DNA from: JAQGMV01 sp963828715
Lineage (GTDB): Bacteria > Pseudomonadota > Gammaproteobacteria > Burkholderiales > SG8-41
Length of the DNA: 64,000 nucleotides
Assembly: GCA_963828715.1 (NCBI GenBank)
Contig: CAWHFX010000019.1
Span: forward strand, 62,001-126,000
Reading direction: 5' to 3'
Below, in pieces: positions 43,430-53,333 of this stretch. A model generated the notes under the pieces. It made no database searches and was not told the origin of the DNA. It was given only the letters and a program-made list of their open reading frames with translations. Position 1 is the stretch's first letter, and the number at the start of each line of letters is the position of its first letter. Both the position numbers and the translations under genes were made by a program.

Positions 43430-44630
43430 CGTCGGCTTCCTGGTCGCGTCGTCTTTTGGGCGAGTCAGGCGTTACCGCTGCGGCGGCGGTCTCGACGCCA
43501 GCGCCGCCGCCGCCCATCATCGCCGCGCTGAGCCAGAACACGAACGCGAGGCCGAACGCGGACGCCACCACGCCGAACACGCTCGGCCCGAGCACACGCA
43601 GCAGGTTGTTCACAGCCTGACGCACGCCGAGCGTCTCTCCCGAGCGTCCTTCCGCCGAGCGGCTGAAGATCAGCATTGTCGTGATCGGCTGCCCGCAGCC
43701 CATGCCGAGCCCGAACACGAAGGAGATCAACGCAAGCGCAAAGACGTTCTCGAACAGCGGCATCAGGCAGAACCCACCCGCCGTCAGACAAAAGGAGTAG
43801 GCAAGGATGCGCTGCTCGCCGTAGCGGGAGATGAGGCGCGGAAGCGCGAAGCGCACGACGAACGACGCCGCCGCCATCGCCGAGAGCACGCCGCCGATCG
43901 CGGACGCCGAGAGCTTGATTCCGTGTCCATACACCGGGATGTAGAACTGATAGAGGTCCTGCCCCACCTGAACGAGACTGCTCGTGATGAGCGCACTTCG
44001 GATCTGGGGATCAGCGAGCGTCTTCCGGATGCCCGCCGCGGGTCCCACCGCCGGTGTGCCGCCCGGCAGCAGCCGGCCCCAGAACACCAGCAGCAGACCG
44101 GCGCCAAAGGAGAGTACGAGCAGATAAAGGCATGCGACCGCCGGGCCGACCGCATCGACCGCAATTCCGGCGAGAAGCGGACCGGCGAAGAGGGTTGCTG
44201 CGCCGACGAGGCTCGCATTGCTGAAATTGCGAGCGCGCTCGTGCGGTTCGCTGATGACGCCCACGATGTTGGGCAGCAGGACGTTGTAGAACGTGAACGC
44301 GACGCCCATCAAGGCCGCCGAGACATACAGTGCGCCGAAATTGCGAAAGAAGAACGGGATCAGCAACGCGCATGCACCCGTCACGGCGGCGATCAGCAGT
44401 GGCCCGCGCGCGCCGACGCGGTCCGAATACCGGCCGACGTGCCATGAAGCGAGCACCGGGAAGATGTACAGACACGCAACGACGGCGCCGACGGTCGACG
44501 CCGGCGCGCCCAGGTGCAGCGCATTCAGCGAGAGCAGGATGCGGGTCGAACTGATGCTCGCAAAACCGAAGAGCATCAGCGCGTAAGTGAGGTAGAGTGT
44601 AGTCCGGGATGCGGACGAAGTGGCATTCAT
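43323..44630 (-). CDS. Major facilitator superfamily permease
   Basis: A 435-residue protein with about 12 membrane segments. The start MNATSSASRTTLYLTYALML is at 44630, followed by the MFS loop motif GRYSDRVGARGPLL between segments 2 and 3. The last 45-50 residues (from SPKRRRDQEADAI) are hydrophilic, unlike family members, and overlap the convergent peroxiredoxin gene by 107 bases. A one-base indel before about 43470 would end the protein there instead. Substrate unknown. It is divergent from the thiolase operon, with a 95-base spacer. Confidence 0.82.
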   Translation of the reverse strand: MNATSSASRTTLYLTYALMLFGFASISSTRILLSLNALHLGAPASTVGAVVACLYIFPVLASWHVGRYSDRVGARGPLLIAAVTGACALLIPFFFRNFGALYVSAALMGVAFTFYNVLLPNIVGVISEPHERARNFSNASLVGAATLFAGPLLAGIAVDAVGPAVACLYLLVLSFGAGLLLVFWGRLLPGGTPAVGPAAGIRKTLADPQIRSALITSSLVQVGQDLYQFYIPVYGHGIKLSASAIGGVLSAMAAASFVVRFALPRLISRYGEQRILAYSFCLTAGGFCLMPLFENVFALALISFVFGLGMGCGQPITTMLIFSRSAEGRSGETLGVRQAVNNLLRVLGPSVFGVVASAFGLAFVFWLSAAMMGGGGAGVETAAAAVTPDSPKRRRDQEADAIGPLQAFSDRPVPAARCAPHSRPGKPCSPCPRDR

Positions 44631-44725
44631 TCTGTAGCTCGGTATAGCATACGCACTGCCGGAATTCGAAGAACCAACCGCTCGGCCCCGTTTTTCCTCG
44701 CCGACCATCAAAGGGAATCACCGCA

Positions 44726-45895
44726 ATGACGATCAAGAACAAAGCCTGCATCGTGGGCGCGTACGAGCATCCGCTGCGCAAAGCGCCCGACACGTCCGTC
44801 GCGCAGCTTCACGCCGAAGTGGCGAAGGGCGCGATCGAAGACGCCGGGCTGTCGGTGCGCGATATCGACGGCTATTTTTGTGCCGGCGACGCACCTGGCG
44901 CGAACGTCTGGAGCATGGCGAACTACATGAACCTGAACAAGCTCCGGCACGTCGATTCGACGGACATGGGTGGCTGTTCATATCTCGTTCATGTCGCTCA
45001 CGCGGCTGAAGCGGTCGCTGCGGGCAAGTGCAATGTGGCGCTGGTAACGCTCGCCGGCAGGCCGAATTCGGAAGGCAGCTCCGGCACGCAGGTGCGCGAT
45101 CGCGGCGTGAACCTGCCCGACGCGCCCTTCGAGATGCCCTACAGCCCGGTCACCGTGAATCTCTATGCGATGTGCGCGATGCTGCACATGCAGAAATACG
45201 GCACCACCAGCGAACAGCTTGCATGGGTCAAGGTCGCCGCCTCGCATCACGCACAGCACAACCCGAATGCAATGCTGAAGAATGTGGTCACCGTCGAGGA
45301 GGTCGTCAATTCGCCGATGATCTCGGACCCGCTCCACCGCCTGGACTGCTGCGTGGTGAGCGACGGCGGCGGTGCCGTGATCGTGGCGCACCCGGACGTC
45401 GCGAAGTCCCTGAAACGTCCGGTCGTCAACATCATCGGCGCAGGCGAAACGACCAAACACCAGATGGGCGGCAAAGTCGATCTCACTTATACCGGTGCGG
45501 CGTGGACGGGTCCGCGCGCGTTCGAAGAAGCGGGCGTGAAGCCGGGCGACATCAAGTACGCGTCGATCTACGACAGCTTCACCATCACGGTGGTACTGCA
45601 GATCGAGGATCTCGGCTTCTGCAAGAAAGGCGAAGGCGGCAAGTTCGTTGCCGACGGGAATCTCATTTCCGGTACCGGAAAATTCCCGTTCAACACGGAT
45701 GGCGGCGGGCTCTGCAACAACCATCCCGCGAACCGCGGCGGGATGACCAAGATCATCGAGGCCGTGCGCCAGTTGCGCGGCGAGGCGCATCCCAAGGTTC
45801 AGGTGCCGAACTGCAATCTCGCGCTCGCCCACGGGACGGGCGGCGCAATCGGACACCGCCACGGTTCCGCGACGCTCATCATGGAACGCGTGTAA
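44726..45895 (+). CDS. Thiolase-like protein (SCP-x / lipid-transfer type)
   Basis: A 389-residue thiolase-fold protein. The position of the active nucleophile reads DMGGCSYLVHVAHA, and the second-half motifs include CNNHPANRGGM and LALAHGTGGAIGHRHG. This subgroup (often called acetyl-CoA acetyltransferase or lipid-transfer protein) normally works with a DUF35 Zn-ribbon/OB-fold partner, which is the next gene. It may cleave or condense acyl-CoA intermediates in side-chain or ring degradation. First gene of a plus-strand operon. Confidence 0.87.
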   Translation: MTIKNKACIVGAYEHPLRKAPDTSVAQLHAEVAKGAIEDAGLSVRDIDGYFCAGDAPGANVWSMANYMNLNKLRHVDSTDMGGCSYLVHVAHAAEAVAAGKCNVALVTLAGRPNSEGSSGTQVRDRGVNLPDAPFEMPYSPVTVNLYAMCAMLHMQKYGTTSEQLAWVKVAASHHAQHNPNAMLKNVVTVEEVVNSPMISDPLHRLDCCVVSDGGGAVIVAHPDVAKSLKRPVVNIIGAGETTKHQMGGKVDLTYTGAAWTGPRAFEEAGVKPGDIKYASIYDSFTITVVLQIEDLGFCKKGEGGKFVADGNLISGTGKFPFNTDGGGLCNNHPANRGGMTKIIEAVRQLRGEAHPKVQVPNCNLALAHGTGGAIGHRHGSATLIMERV

Positions 45896-45920
45896 CAACG
45901 ATCATCGAAAAGGAAGCACG

Positions 45921-46322
45921 ATGGCTACCCCGTATCAAGAGCGCAAAATCCGCGACCCGGCAGTCAACCCCGGCGACCAGCCCTATTTCGACGCGGCGAA
46001 CGAAGGCAAGCTCATGCTCAAGAAGTGCAACGCCTGCGGCGAAGTGCACCATTATCCCCGTGCGTTGTGTCCGTTCTGCTGGAGCGACAAGGTCGAATGG
46101 GTGCAGGCGAAGGGCACCGGCGAGATCTACACGTACAGCGTGACGCGGCGCGGCGGCCCCGTGCCCTACTGCATCGCCTATGTGACGCTGGACGAAGGCA
46201 TCAAGATGATGACGAACATCGTCGACTGCGATCTCGACGCGGTGCGCATCGGACAGAAGGTGAAGGTCGTCTTTAAAAAGTCGGAGAACGGGACTTCGAT
46301 CCCCATGTTCACGCCGGCGTAA
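45921..46322 (+). CDS. DUF35 Zn-ribbon/OB-fold protein, thiolase partner
   Basis: A 133-residue protein. The rubredoxin-like zinc ribbon has Cys-x2-Cys (KKCNACGE) and Cys-x2-Cys (ALCPFCW), and is followed by an OB-fold (GEIYTYSVTRRGGPVPYCIA). Family members bind acyl-CoA and form complexes with SCP-x-type thiolases, as in steroid and polyketide pathways. AAGGAAGC is upstream of the ATG. It lies 25 bases after the thiolase stop. Confidence 0.9.
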   Translation: MATPYQERKIRDPAVNPGDQPYFDAANEGKLMLKKCNACGEVHHYPRALCPFCWSDKVEWVQAKGTGEIYTYSVTRRGGPVPYCIAYVTLDEGIKMMTNIVDCDLDAVRIGQKVKVVFKKSENGTSIPMFTPA

Positions 46323-46353
46323 TACCGGCGGTCTCGACACGAGCGCGACAGTG

Positions 46354-46389
46354 CGCAACCGCCGAGCAGCTCGATGCTCGGCGGTTGCG
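46354..46389. other. Perfect 14-bp stem-loop after the DUF35 gene
   Basis: CGCAACCGCCGAGC pairs exactly with GCTCGGCGGTTGCG across an 8-base loop, starting 32 bases after the stop codon. No T-run follows, so it is more likely an mRNA-end or stability element than an efficient intrinsic terminator. Confidence 0.65.
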
Positions 46390-46418
46390 GGTCGTGCCGG
46401 CTGAACCATCCAACACGG

Positions 46419-46450
46419 GCTGCTCGTATTTCCGGTCTGTTACGAGCAGC
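46419..46450 (+). promoter_or_regulatory. Stem-loop abutting the ribosome-binding site of receptor 3
   Basis: GCTGCTCGTA pairs perfectly with TACGAGCAGC (12-base loop), and the next bases are the GGAGG of the receptor gene. It may influence translation or mRNA stability. Inferred. Confidence 0.5.
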
Positions 46451-46461
46451 GGAGGACATGC

Positions 46462-47442
46462 ATGCGCTTGTCGGCGCGCGCTCTTGCGATGTGCAGGACT
46501 TTCGCGTCAGTTTGTTTTCTGACCGCGTTGGGCGCGCAGGCGCAGCAGGGTTATCCGAACCGGCCCGTGCGCATCATCAACCCCCTCGCGCCCGGCGGAA
46601 CGACGGACATCACCGCCCGGACGCTGGCACCGCAACTCTCGACATTGCTGGGGCAACCTGTCGTGGTCGAGAATCGAACCGGCGCGGGCGGTGTGGTCGG
46701 CGCCGAGTACGTCGCCAAGTCGGTTCCGGATGGATATACGCTGCTGCTTATGTCGGGCGACTCCTACAACACGAACGCCGCTCTCTATCCGAAGCTGCCT
46801 TTCGATGCGCGCAAGGATCTGCAGCCGGTCACGCTGCTCGCCGCGTCGCCGAATATGCTCTCGGTGCATCCTTCCCTGCCGGTGAAATCGGTGAAGGAGC
46901 TCGTCGCGTTGTCGAAGACACGTCCGAAGGAGCTCAATTACGGCGTCGGCGGTACGGCGGGACTGATCCGGATGGAGATGCTGAAGCTCGACACCGGACT
47001 CATGATCACGAACGTGCCGTACAAAGGGTCCGGGCCGGCGCTCGTCGATCTGATGGCAGGACACATTCATGCCGGGTTCTTCAACTCCGTGGCGACGATT
47101 CCTTATGTCCTCTCGGGTCGCCTCCGCGGGCTGATGATTTCGGGCATGAAGCGTTCGCAACGCGTGCCGAACGTTCCGACAGGCCGCGAGCTCGGTTTGT
47201 CCGGCTTCGACGAGAACGCGGCCTACATGATCATGGTGCCGAGCGCCACACCGCCGGACGTTATCGCACGGCTCAACAAGGAGCTCGTGCGTGCGCTGCA
47301 GACGCCGGAGCTCAAGAGCCGCTTCGCAGCGGAAGGCGCGGAGATCATCGGCAGCTCGCACGAGGAGGCAGTTGCAAGACAGAACCGGGAAATCGCGGAA
47401 TGGGCAGCGTTGATAAAAAGGACGGGGATAAAACTGAATTAA
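46462..47442 (+). CDS. Bug/TctC-family periplasmic solute receptor 3
   Basis: A 326-residue receptor. A signal peptide ends near GAQAQQ, followed by YPNRPVRIINPLAPGGTTDI, VVENRTGAGG and PDGYTLLLMSGDSYN, all typical of the Bug fold. GGAGG is 7 bases upstream of the ATG. It lies within a run of catabolic genes (thiolase, DUF35, then decarboxylase and PrpD), so it may capture the substrate of that pathway. Intact. Confidence 0.92.
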   Translation: MRLSARALAMCRTFASVCFLTALGAQAQQGYPNRPVRIINPLAPGGTTDITARTLAPQLSTLLGQPVVVENRTGAGGVVGAEYVAKSVPDGYTLLLMSGDSYNTNAALYPKLPFDARKDLQPVTLLAASPNMLSVHPSLPVKSVKELVALSKTRPKELNYGVGGTAGLIRMEMLKLDTGLMITNVPYKGSGPALVDLMAGHIHAGFFNSVATIPYVLSGRLRGLMISGMKRSQRVPNVPTGRELGLSGFDENAAYMIMVPSATPPDVIARLNKELVRALQTPELKSRFAAEGAEIIGSSHEEAVARQNREIAEWAALIKRTGIKLN

Positions 47443-47471
47443 TCCAATAGTCAGGCTCGCTGCATATTGGG

Positions 47472-47565
47472 CGTTCGTGCTGAGGAGCGGTAGCGTCTCG
47501 AAGCACGAGCGACTACGACCATTCGCCCTTCGAGACGGCCTCTGATGGCCTCCTCAGGACGAACG
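47472..47565. repeat. Nested inverted repeat between receptor 3 and the decarboxylase gene
   Basis: An outer pair CGTTCGTGCTGAGGAG (47472-47487) and CTCCTCAGGACGAACG (47550-47565) matches at 15 of 16 bases. An inner pair CGTCTCGAA and TTCGAGACG matches exactly. It resembles the palindromic intergenic repeats that are dispersed in many proteobacterial genomes. Confidence 0.75.
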
Positions 47566-47619
47566 GACTCCAGTGCCACGCAAAGGTGCGGCACATCAGG
47601 AACTACTCAGGAGACACGC

Positions 47620-48681
47620 ATGACCACTGGCACTCGTAACACATCACCCCTCTTCTTCACCGGCTGTACGGTGACCGACGCGGCGGCATCGCAGCCGCAG
47701 GCCGGCGGCCAGCGCCGCCAGGTCGTCATCAACGGCAAACGCGTGAAGACGATCGACGTGCACGCGCACTGCCTCGTACCCGAGGCGCTGAAGCTGGTCG
47801 GCCGCACGTCCGACAATCACCAGTTTCCGGACTTGGACGAAGTCGGGCCGAAACGCATCGCCGCCATGGATCGCCAGGGCGTCGATATCGAAGCGCTGAG
47901 CATCAATCCGTTCTGGTATCGGGACGAAAAGGACCTCGCGGCCGAGATCTGCCGCATCCAGAACGACGCCCTTGCCGAAATGTGCGGCAGGTATCCCGAC
48001 CGTCTGGTCGCGTTCGCCTCCGTGACGCTCCAGTCCCCGGAGCTCGCAGCCGAACAGCTCGAGCATGGCGTGAAGAAGCTCGGCCTGCGCGGCGCGGCTG
48101 TCGGCGCAAGCTGTGCCGGTGTCGATTTTTCAGACGCGAAGTTCCACCCGTTCTGGAAGAAATGCGAAGACCTCGGCGTGCTCGTCTTCATCCACCCGCA
48201 AAGTACGCCGCAGCTCGCCGAGCGTTTCAAAGGAAACGGCTGGCTCGCGAACACGATCGGGAATCCGCTCGACACCACCATCTGTCTGTCCAAGCTGATC
48301 TTCGAAGGCACGCTGGACAGGTTCCCGAATCTCAAGGTGTGCTCGGCGCACGGCGGCGGTTTCCTGCCGTCGTATGCGCCGCGCTCGGACCACGCCTGTC
48401 GTGTCGCCCCGTGGCACTGCAATCCCGAGGTCAAGCTGAAGAAGAAGCCGACGGAATATATGCGGACGATGTACTACGACACGCTCGTCTTCACGTCGGA
48501 AATGCTGCGCCACCTCGCGGCTGAAGTCGGCTCGAGCCAGCTCGTCATCGGGACGGATCACCCGATCCCGTGGCATGAGGACCCGGTTACGCACATCATG
48601 AATGCGCCGGACTTTACCGACGACGAGCGCATCGCGATGCTCGGCGGCACGGCGGCGAAGCTGCTCGGCATAAAGCTTTAG
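47620..48681 (+). CDS. Amidohydrolase-2 family decarboxylase (ACMSD-like)
   Basis: A 353-residue TIM-barrel enzyme. The first metal motif is DVHAHC, a further His lies in VFIHPQS, and later motifs are CSAHGGGFLPSY and GTDHPIPW with the catalytic Asp. This is the pattern of aminocarboxymuconate-semialdehyde decarboxylase and related non-oxidative aromatic-acid decarboxylases, Zn or Mn dependent. AGGAGA lies before the ATG at 47620; an earlier in-frame ATG at 47545 lies inside the inverted repeat and is not favoured. It is probably cotranscribed with the PrpD-type gene that starts 10 bases later. Confidence 0.88.
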   Translation: MTTGTRNTSPLFFTGCTVTDAAASQPQAGGQRRQVVINGKRVKTIDVHAHCLVPEALKLVGRTSDNHQFPDLDEVGPKRIAAMDRQGVDIEALSINPFWYRDEKDLAAEICRIQNDALAEMCGRYPDRLVAFASVTLQSPELAAEQLEHGVKKLGLRGAAVGASCAGVDFSDAKFHPFWKKCEDLGVLVFIHPQSTPQLAERFKGNGWLANTIGNPLDTTICLSKLIFEGTLDRFPNLKVCSAHGGGFLPSYAPRSDHACRVAPWHCNPEVKLKKKPTEYMRTMYYDTLVFTSEMLRHLAAEVGSSQLVIGTDHPIPWHEDPVTHIMNAPDFTDDERIAMLGGTAAKLLGIKL

Positions 48682-48691
48682 AGTCCTGAGA

Positions 48692-50063
48692 ATGAACAAT
48701 CCCGACATCATTTCCCCGGTGATGCAGACGGTCGCCCGCTACATCGTCGAAGCGGGCGGCAGACCATTGCCGGACGACGTCATCCAGAAAACGAAGTATC
48801 ACCTGCTCGACACGCTCGGATCGATGATCTCGGGCTCCCACCTTCCGCCCGGCGAGAAAGCGATTGCCTATGCGAAGGCACAAGGCGGCACCAAGGAAGC
48901 CTCCGTTCCCGGTTCGAAGCTCGTAACGACAGTGGTCAATGCTGCTCTTGCCGGCGGTATGCTCGCCCATGCCGACGAGACCGACGACTCGCACGCACCG
49001 TCGCTCACGCATCCCGGATGCGCGATCATTCCGGCGGCGCTTGCGATGGCGGAACGCCAAAGTGCATCCGGCACGGCGCTGCTGCGCGCGATCGCGCTCG
49101 GCTATGACATCTCCTCGCGCATGTCACCCGCACTGGGCGGCTATGCACTCGGCGCATCCGGACGCGATACGCACTCGCACGGCACCATGTTCGGCGCGGC
49201 CGCGGCGTGCGGATCGCTGGCGCGGCTCGACGAGCGTCAGATCCGCCACATGCTGTCCTACACGAGCCAGCAGGTGGCCGGACTCTCGAACTACGCGCGC
49301 GACACCGAGCATATCGAGAAGGCGTTCATCTTCGGCGGCATGCCGGCGCGCAACGGTGCCGCCGCGGCCACGATGGTGGCATCGGGAATGACCGGTATCG
49401 ACGACGTGTTCTCCGGCGAGCGCAGCCTCTTCTTCGCGTTCGGTCAGAACGCGAAGCCGGAGTTGCTCACGCAGGGGCTCGGCGAGAACTACGAAATTCT
49501 CAGGACCAACATCAAGCGCTGGACGGTCGGAAGTCCGATCCAGGCGCCGCTCGATCGCCTTCAGTACGCTGCTCAAAGAACACAAGTTCAAGGCGGCGGA
49601 CGTCGAGAAAGTCGTCGTGCGCGTGTCGCAGCAGGGCGCACGCACGGTGAATAACCGGCACATGCCCGACATCAACATGCAGTACATGGTCTCGGTCATG
49701 CTGCTCGACGGCACGGCGAGTCTCGAAGCCGCGCACGACATCGCGCGCATGAGCGATCCCAAGGTGCTCGAGATGCGAAGCCGCATCGAGTTGCTCGGCG
49801 ATGACGAATTGCAGGCGGCGCTTCCGATACGGCAGGGCAAGGTCGACGTGACGTTACGCGACGGCCGGGTGCTGCACCATCACACGCAGAACGTGCGCGG
49901 GACGCCTGCCAATCCGATGACGAAGGAAGAAGTGGAGGAGAAGTGCTTCGGGCTCTTGCGCCCGATCCTCAAGAAGAAGCGGGCGCGCGGCCTGATCGAT
50001 GCAATCTGGACGATCGAGCAGATGGAAGATGTGAAGGCGTTGCGGCCGCTCACGCGCGCGTGA
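48692..50063 (+). CDS. MmgE/PrpD family protein, one apparent +1 frameshift
   Basis: About 456 residues after repair. It starts MNNPDIISPVMQTVARYIVE and contains the family core DTLGSMISG, GYDISSRMSPALGG and SHGTMFGAAAACG. The frame shifts near 49555 at PIQAPLD; removing one C gives AFSTLLKEHKFKAADVEKVV, and the rest reads to LRPLTRA. The family includes 2-methylcitrate dehydratase and related hydratases, isomerases and decarboxylases; the exact reaction cannot be told here. It ends the catabolic operon and is the last gene before the accessory island. Confidence 0.87.
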
Positions 50064-50083
50064 GGTCGTGGTTTAAACCCAGT

Positions 50084-50094
50084 CACGGCTGAGG
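50084..50094. repeat. Left copy of the direct repeat flanking the island
   Basis: CACGGCTGAGG, repeated exactly at 59770-59780. The two copies bracket the restriction/helicase block; possible integration or recombination scar. Confidence 0.45.
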
Positions 50095-50241
50095 GAAGAT
50101 GGGAGGCCAAGGGACTTGCTCACCCTCTTCGACGAGGCTCGACATAGACGGAAATTGGAAGTGGTTTAATACGTCGGCCCAAGGAATCAGGGGAGCGGTC
50201 CAGGTCGGACGCTGGCGGCATCGCGAAGAAGAAACAATCGA

Positions 50242-53200
50242 ATGGACAATCGATTCTTCACAAAGCCGATCCTGAACTCGCCGTACGAGTATCCCGCGCG
50301 GCACTGGGAGCTCGACGACGACGGGCCAGCCGACCCAGCAGATCATCGAGACGCCGCCGGCGGCGCCGAGTTCATCACGCCGATCCCGAAGCCGAAGAAG
50401 CGCAAGGCGCGCCGGCGCAGCAGGAGCTCGTCTTCGACGAGGGCAAGGGCCTCTCGACCGCAGGAGCAGCAGTACGACCCGACCTCGATCATCAACGAGG
50501 TGCGCGGCCACGTCGACAGCTGGCGCGGCCTGCCCAACCCGAACCAGTGGCAGGTCACGCCGGAGACGGCGCGCCTGCTCCAGCACTGGCGCCACCACGA
50601 GTTCAGCGGCGTCCGCCCGTTCTTCTGCCAGGTCGAGGCGGTCGAGACCGCGATCTGGCTGACCGAGGTCGCGCCGCACATCGCAAGCGGGCAAGCGCCT
50701 CCTCGACCACCTCGCCAACGGCGAACAACGACGCCAACCCCGAGCTGATGCGCCTCGCGCTGAAGCTCGCCACCGGCGCCGGCAAGACGACCGTCATGGC
50801 GATGCTGATCGCCTGGCAGACGGTCAACGCCGTCCGCCGCCCCGGCAGCAAGCACTTCACCCGCGGCTTTCTCGTCGTCACGCCCGGCCTGACGATCAAG
50901 GACCGCCTGCGCGTCCTGCAGCCGAACGACCCGGACAGCTACTACGCCAGCCGCGAACTCGTGCCCGAGCGACATGCTCGACGACGTCAACCAGGCGAAG
51001 ATCGTCATCACCAACTACCACGCCTTCAAGCTGCGCGAGCGGATCGAGCTCTCGGCAGGCGGCCGCGCGCTGCTGCAAGGGCGCGCCGGCGACGAACTCG
51101 ACACGCTCGAAACCGAAGGCCAGATGCTCCAGCGCGTCATGCCCGACCTGATGGGCATGAAGAACATCCTCGTCCTCAACGACGAGGCGCACCACTGCTA
51201 CCGCGAGAAGCCCGACGCGGACGACGACGAGGACCTGAAGGGCGACGACCGGAAGGAAGCCGAGAAGAACAACGAGGCCGCCCGCCTCTGGATCTCCGGC
51301 CTGGAAGCGGTCAACCGCAAGCTCGGCGTCGCTCGCGTCATCGACCTCTCCGCGACGCCGTTCTTCCTGCGCGGCTCCGGCTACGCCGAGGGCACGCTGT
51401 TCCCGTGGACGATGAGCGACTTCTCGCTGATGGACGCCATCGAGTGCGGCATCGTGAAGCTGCCGCGCGTGCCCGGTCGCCGACAACATCCCCGGCGACG
51501 AGATGCCGATGTTCCGCAACCTGTGGGAGCACATCCGCAAGGACATGCCGAAGAAGGGCCGCGGCAAGGGCGGCGAGCTCGACCCGCTCAAGCTGCCCAC
51601 CCGGCTGCAGACCGCGCTCGAGGCCCTCTACGGCCACTACGAGAAGACCTTCGAGCTCTGGGAGGAGGCGGGCATCACGCGTCCCACCCTGCTTCATCGT
51701 CGTCTGCCAGAACACCGCGATCTCGAAGCTGGTCTACGACTTCATCTCCGGCTTCCACCGCAAGAACGACGACGGCACGACCACGCTCGAGAACGGCCGC
51801 CTCGCGCTGTTCCGCAACTTCGACGAGACCACCGGCAACCCGCTGCCGCGCCCGAACACGCTGCTGATCGACAGCGAGCAGCTCGAAGCCGGCGACGCGC
51901 TCGACGACAACTTCCGCGCGCATGGCCGCCGACGAGATCGAGCGCTTCCGCCGCGAGATCGTCGAGCGCACCGGCGACGCCCGCGCCGGCGACAACATCA
52001 CCGACCAGGAGCTGCTCCGCGAGGTGATGAACACCGTCGGCAAGCCCGGCCAGCTCGGCGGCTCCATCCGCTGCGTCGTCTCCGTCTCGATGCTCACCGA
52101 AGGCTGGGACGCCAACACCGTCACCCACGTCCTCGGCATCCGCGCCTTCGGCACCCAGCTCCTCTGCGAGCAGGTCATCGGCCGCGCGCTGCGCCGCCAG
52201 TCCTACGACCTGAACGAGGAGGGCCTGTTCAACGTCGAGTACGCCGACGTCTTCGGCATCCCCTTCGACTTCACCGCCAAGCCGGTCGTCGCCCCGCCGC
52301 AGCCGCCGCGCGAGACGGTCCAGGTCAAGGCCGTTCGCCCCGAGCGCGACGCTCTGGAGATCCGCTTCCCACGCGTCGAGGGCTACCGCGTCGAGCTGCC
52401 CGAGGAGCGGCTGACCGCCGACTTCAACGACGACTCCATCCTCGAACTGACGCCCGACCTCGTCGGCCCGTCGATCACGCGCAACTCCGGCATCATCGGC
52501 GAGGGCGTCGACCTGAACCTCGAAGCACCTCGGCGACATGCGGCCCTCGCACGCTCCTCTTCCACCTCACCCAGCGCCTGCTCTACACGAAGTGGCGCGA
52601 CCCCGGCGAGGAGCCGAAGCTGCACCTGTTCGGCCAGCTCAAGCGCATCACCAAGCAGTGGCTCGACACCTGCCTCGTCTGCAAGGGCGGCACCTATCCC
52701 GGCGCAGCTCATGTACCAGGAGCTGGCCGACATGGCCTGCAACCGCATCACCGCCGGCGATCACCCGCGCGTTCGTCGGCGAGCGCCCGATCAAGGCGCT
52801 GCTCGACCCCTACAACCCGACCGGCTCGACGGCGCACGTCCGCTTCAACACGTCGCAGACCGACCGCTGGGAGACCGACGCTCGCCGCTGCCACGTCAAC
52901 TGGGTCGATCCTCGACAGCGACTGGGAGGCCGAGTTCTGCCGCGTCGCCGAGTCGCATCCGCGCGTCCGCGCCTACGCCAAGAACCACAACCTCGGGCTT
53001 CGAGGTGCCGTACCGCTACGGCTCCGAGACGCGCAAGTACCTGCCCGACTTCATCGTGCTGGTCGACGACGGCCACGGCGCCGACGACCTGCTGCACCTC
53101 GTCGTCGAGATCAAGGGCTACCGCCGCGAGGACGCGAAGGAGAAGAAGTCGACGATGGAGACCTACTGGGTGCCCGGCGTGAACCACCTCGGGCACGTAC

Positions 53201-53296
53201 GGCCGCTGGGCATTCGCCGAGTTCACCGACGTCTACCAGATCGAGTCCGACTTCAAGGCCAAGGTCGAGAGCGAGTTCAACAAGATGATCGAGTGA
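50242..53296 (+). CDS. Type III-like restriction subunit (DEAD/DEAH helicase with PD-(D/E)xK nuclease), many indels
   Basis: A gene coding about 1000 residues, starting MDNRFFTKPILNSPYEYPAR. Pieces in successive frames give the superfamily 2 motifs: LATGAGKTTVMAML (Walker A), LNDEAHHCY (DEAH), DLSATPFFL (motif III), SMLTEGWDANTV and QVIGRALRRQ (V-VI). Near the end comes a nuclease core, YLPDFIVLVDD, then HLVVEIKGYR. It closes at FNKMIE, a TGA at 53296. At least fifteen one-base insertions break the frame, far more than elsewhere in the window. I read it as an intact family member (BPTD_3080-like restriction endonucleases) spoiled by sequence errors, though decay is possible. The methyltransferase gene follows 37 bases on. 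Confidence 0.82.
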
Positions 53297-53333
53297 CCGT
53301 CGCAGCAGCCAGCCGGCAGAGGACAGCATAGCC

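Noticed and set aside
50242..53296. Type I restriction HsdR subunit
   Set aside because: No hsdS or hsdM is present; the neighbouring methyltransferase is beta class and the helicase pattern fits Res-like proteins.
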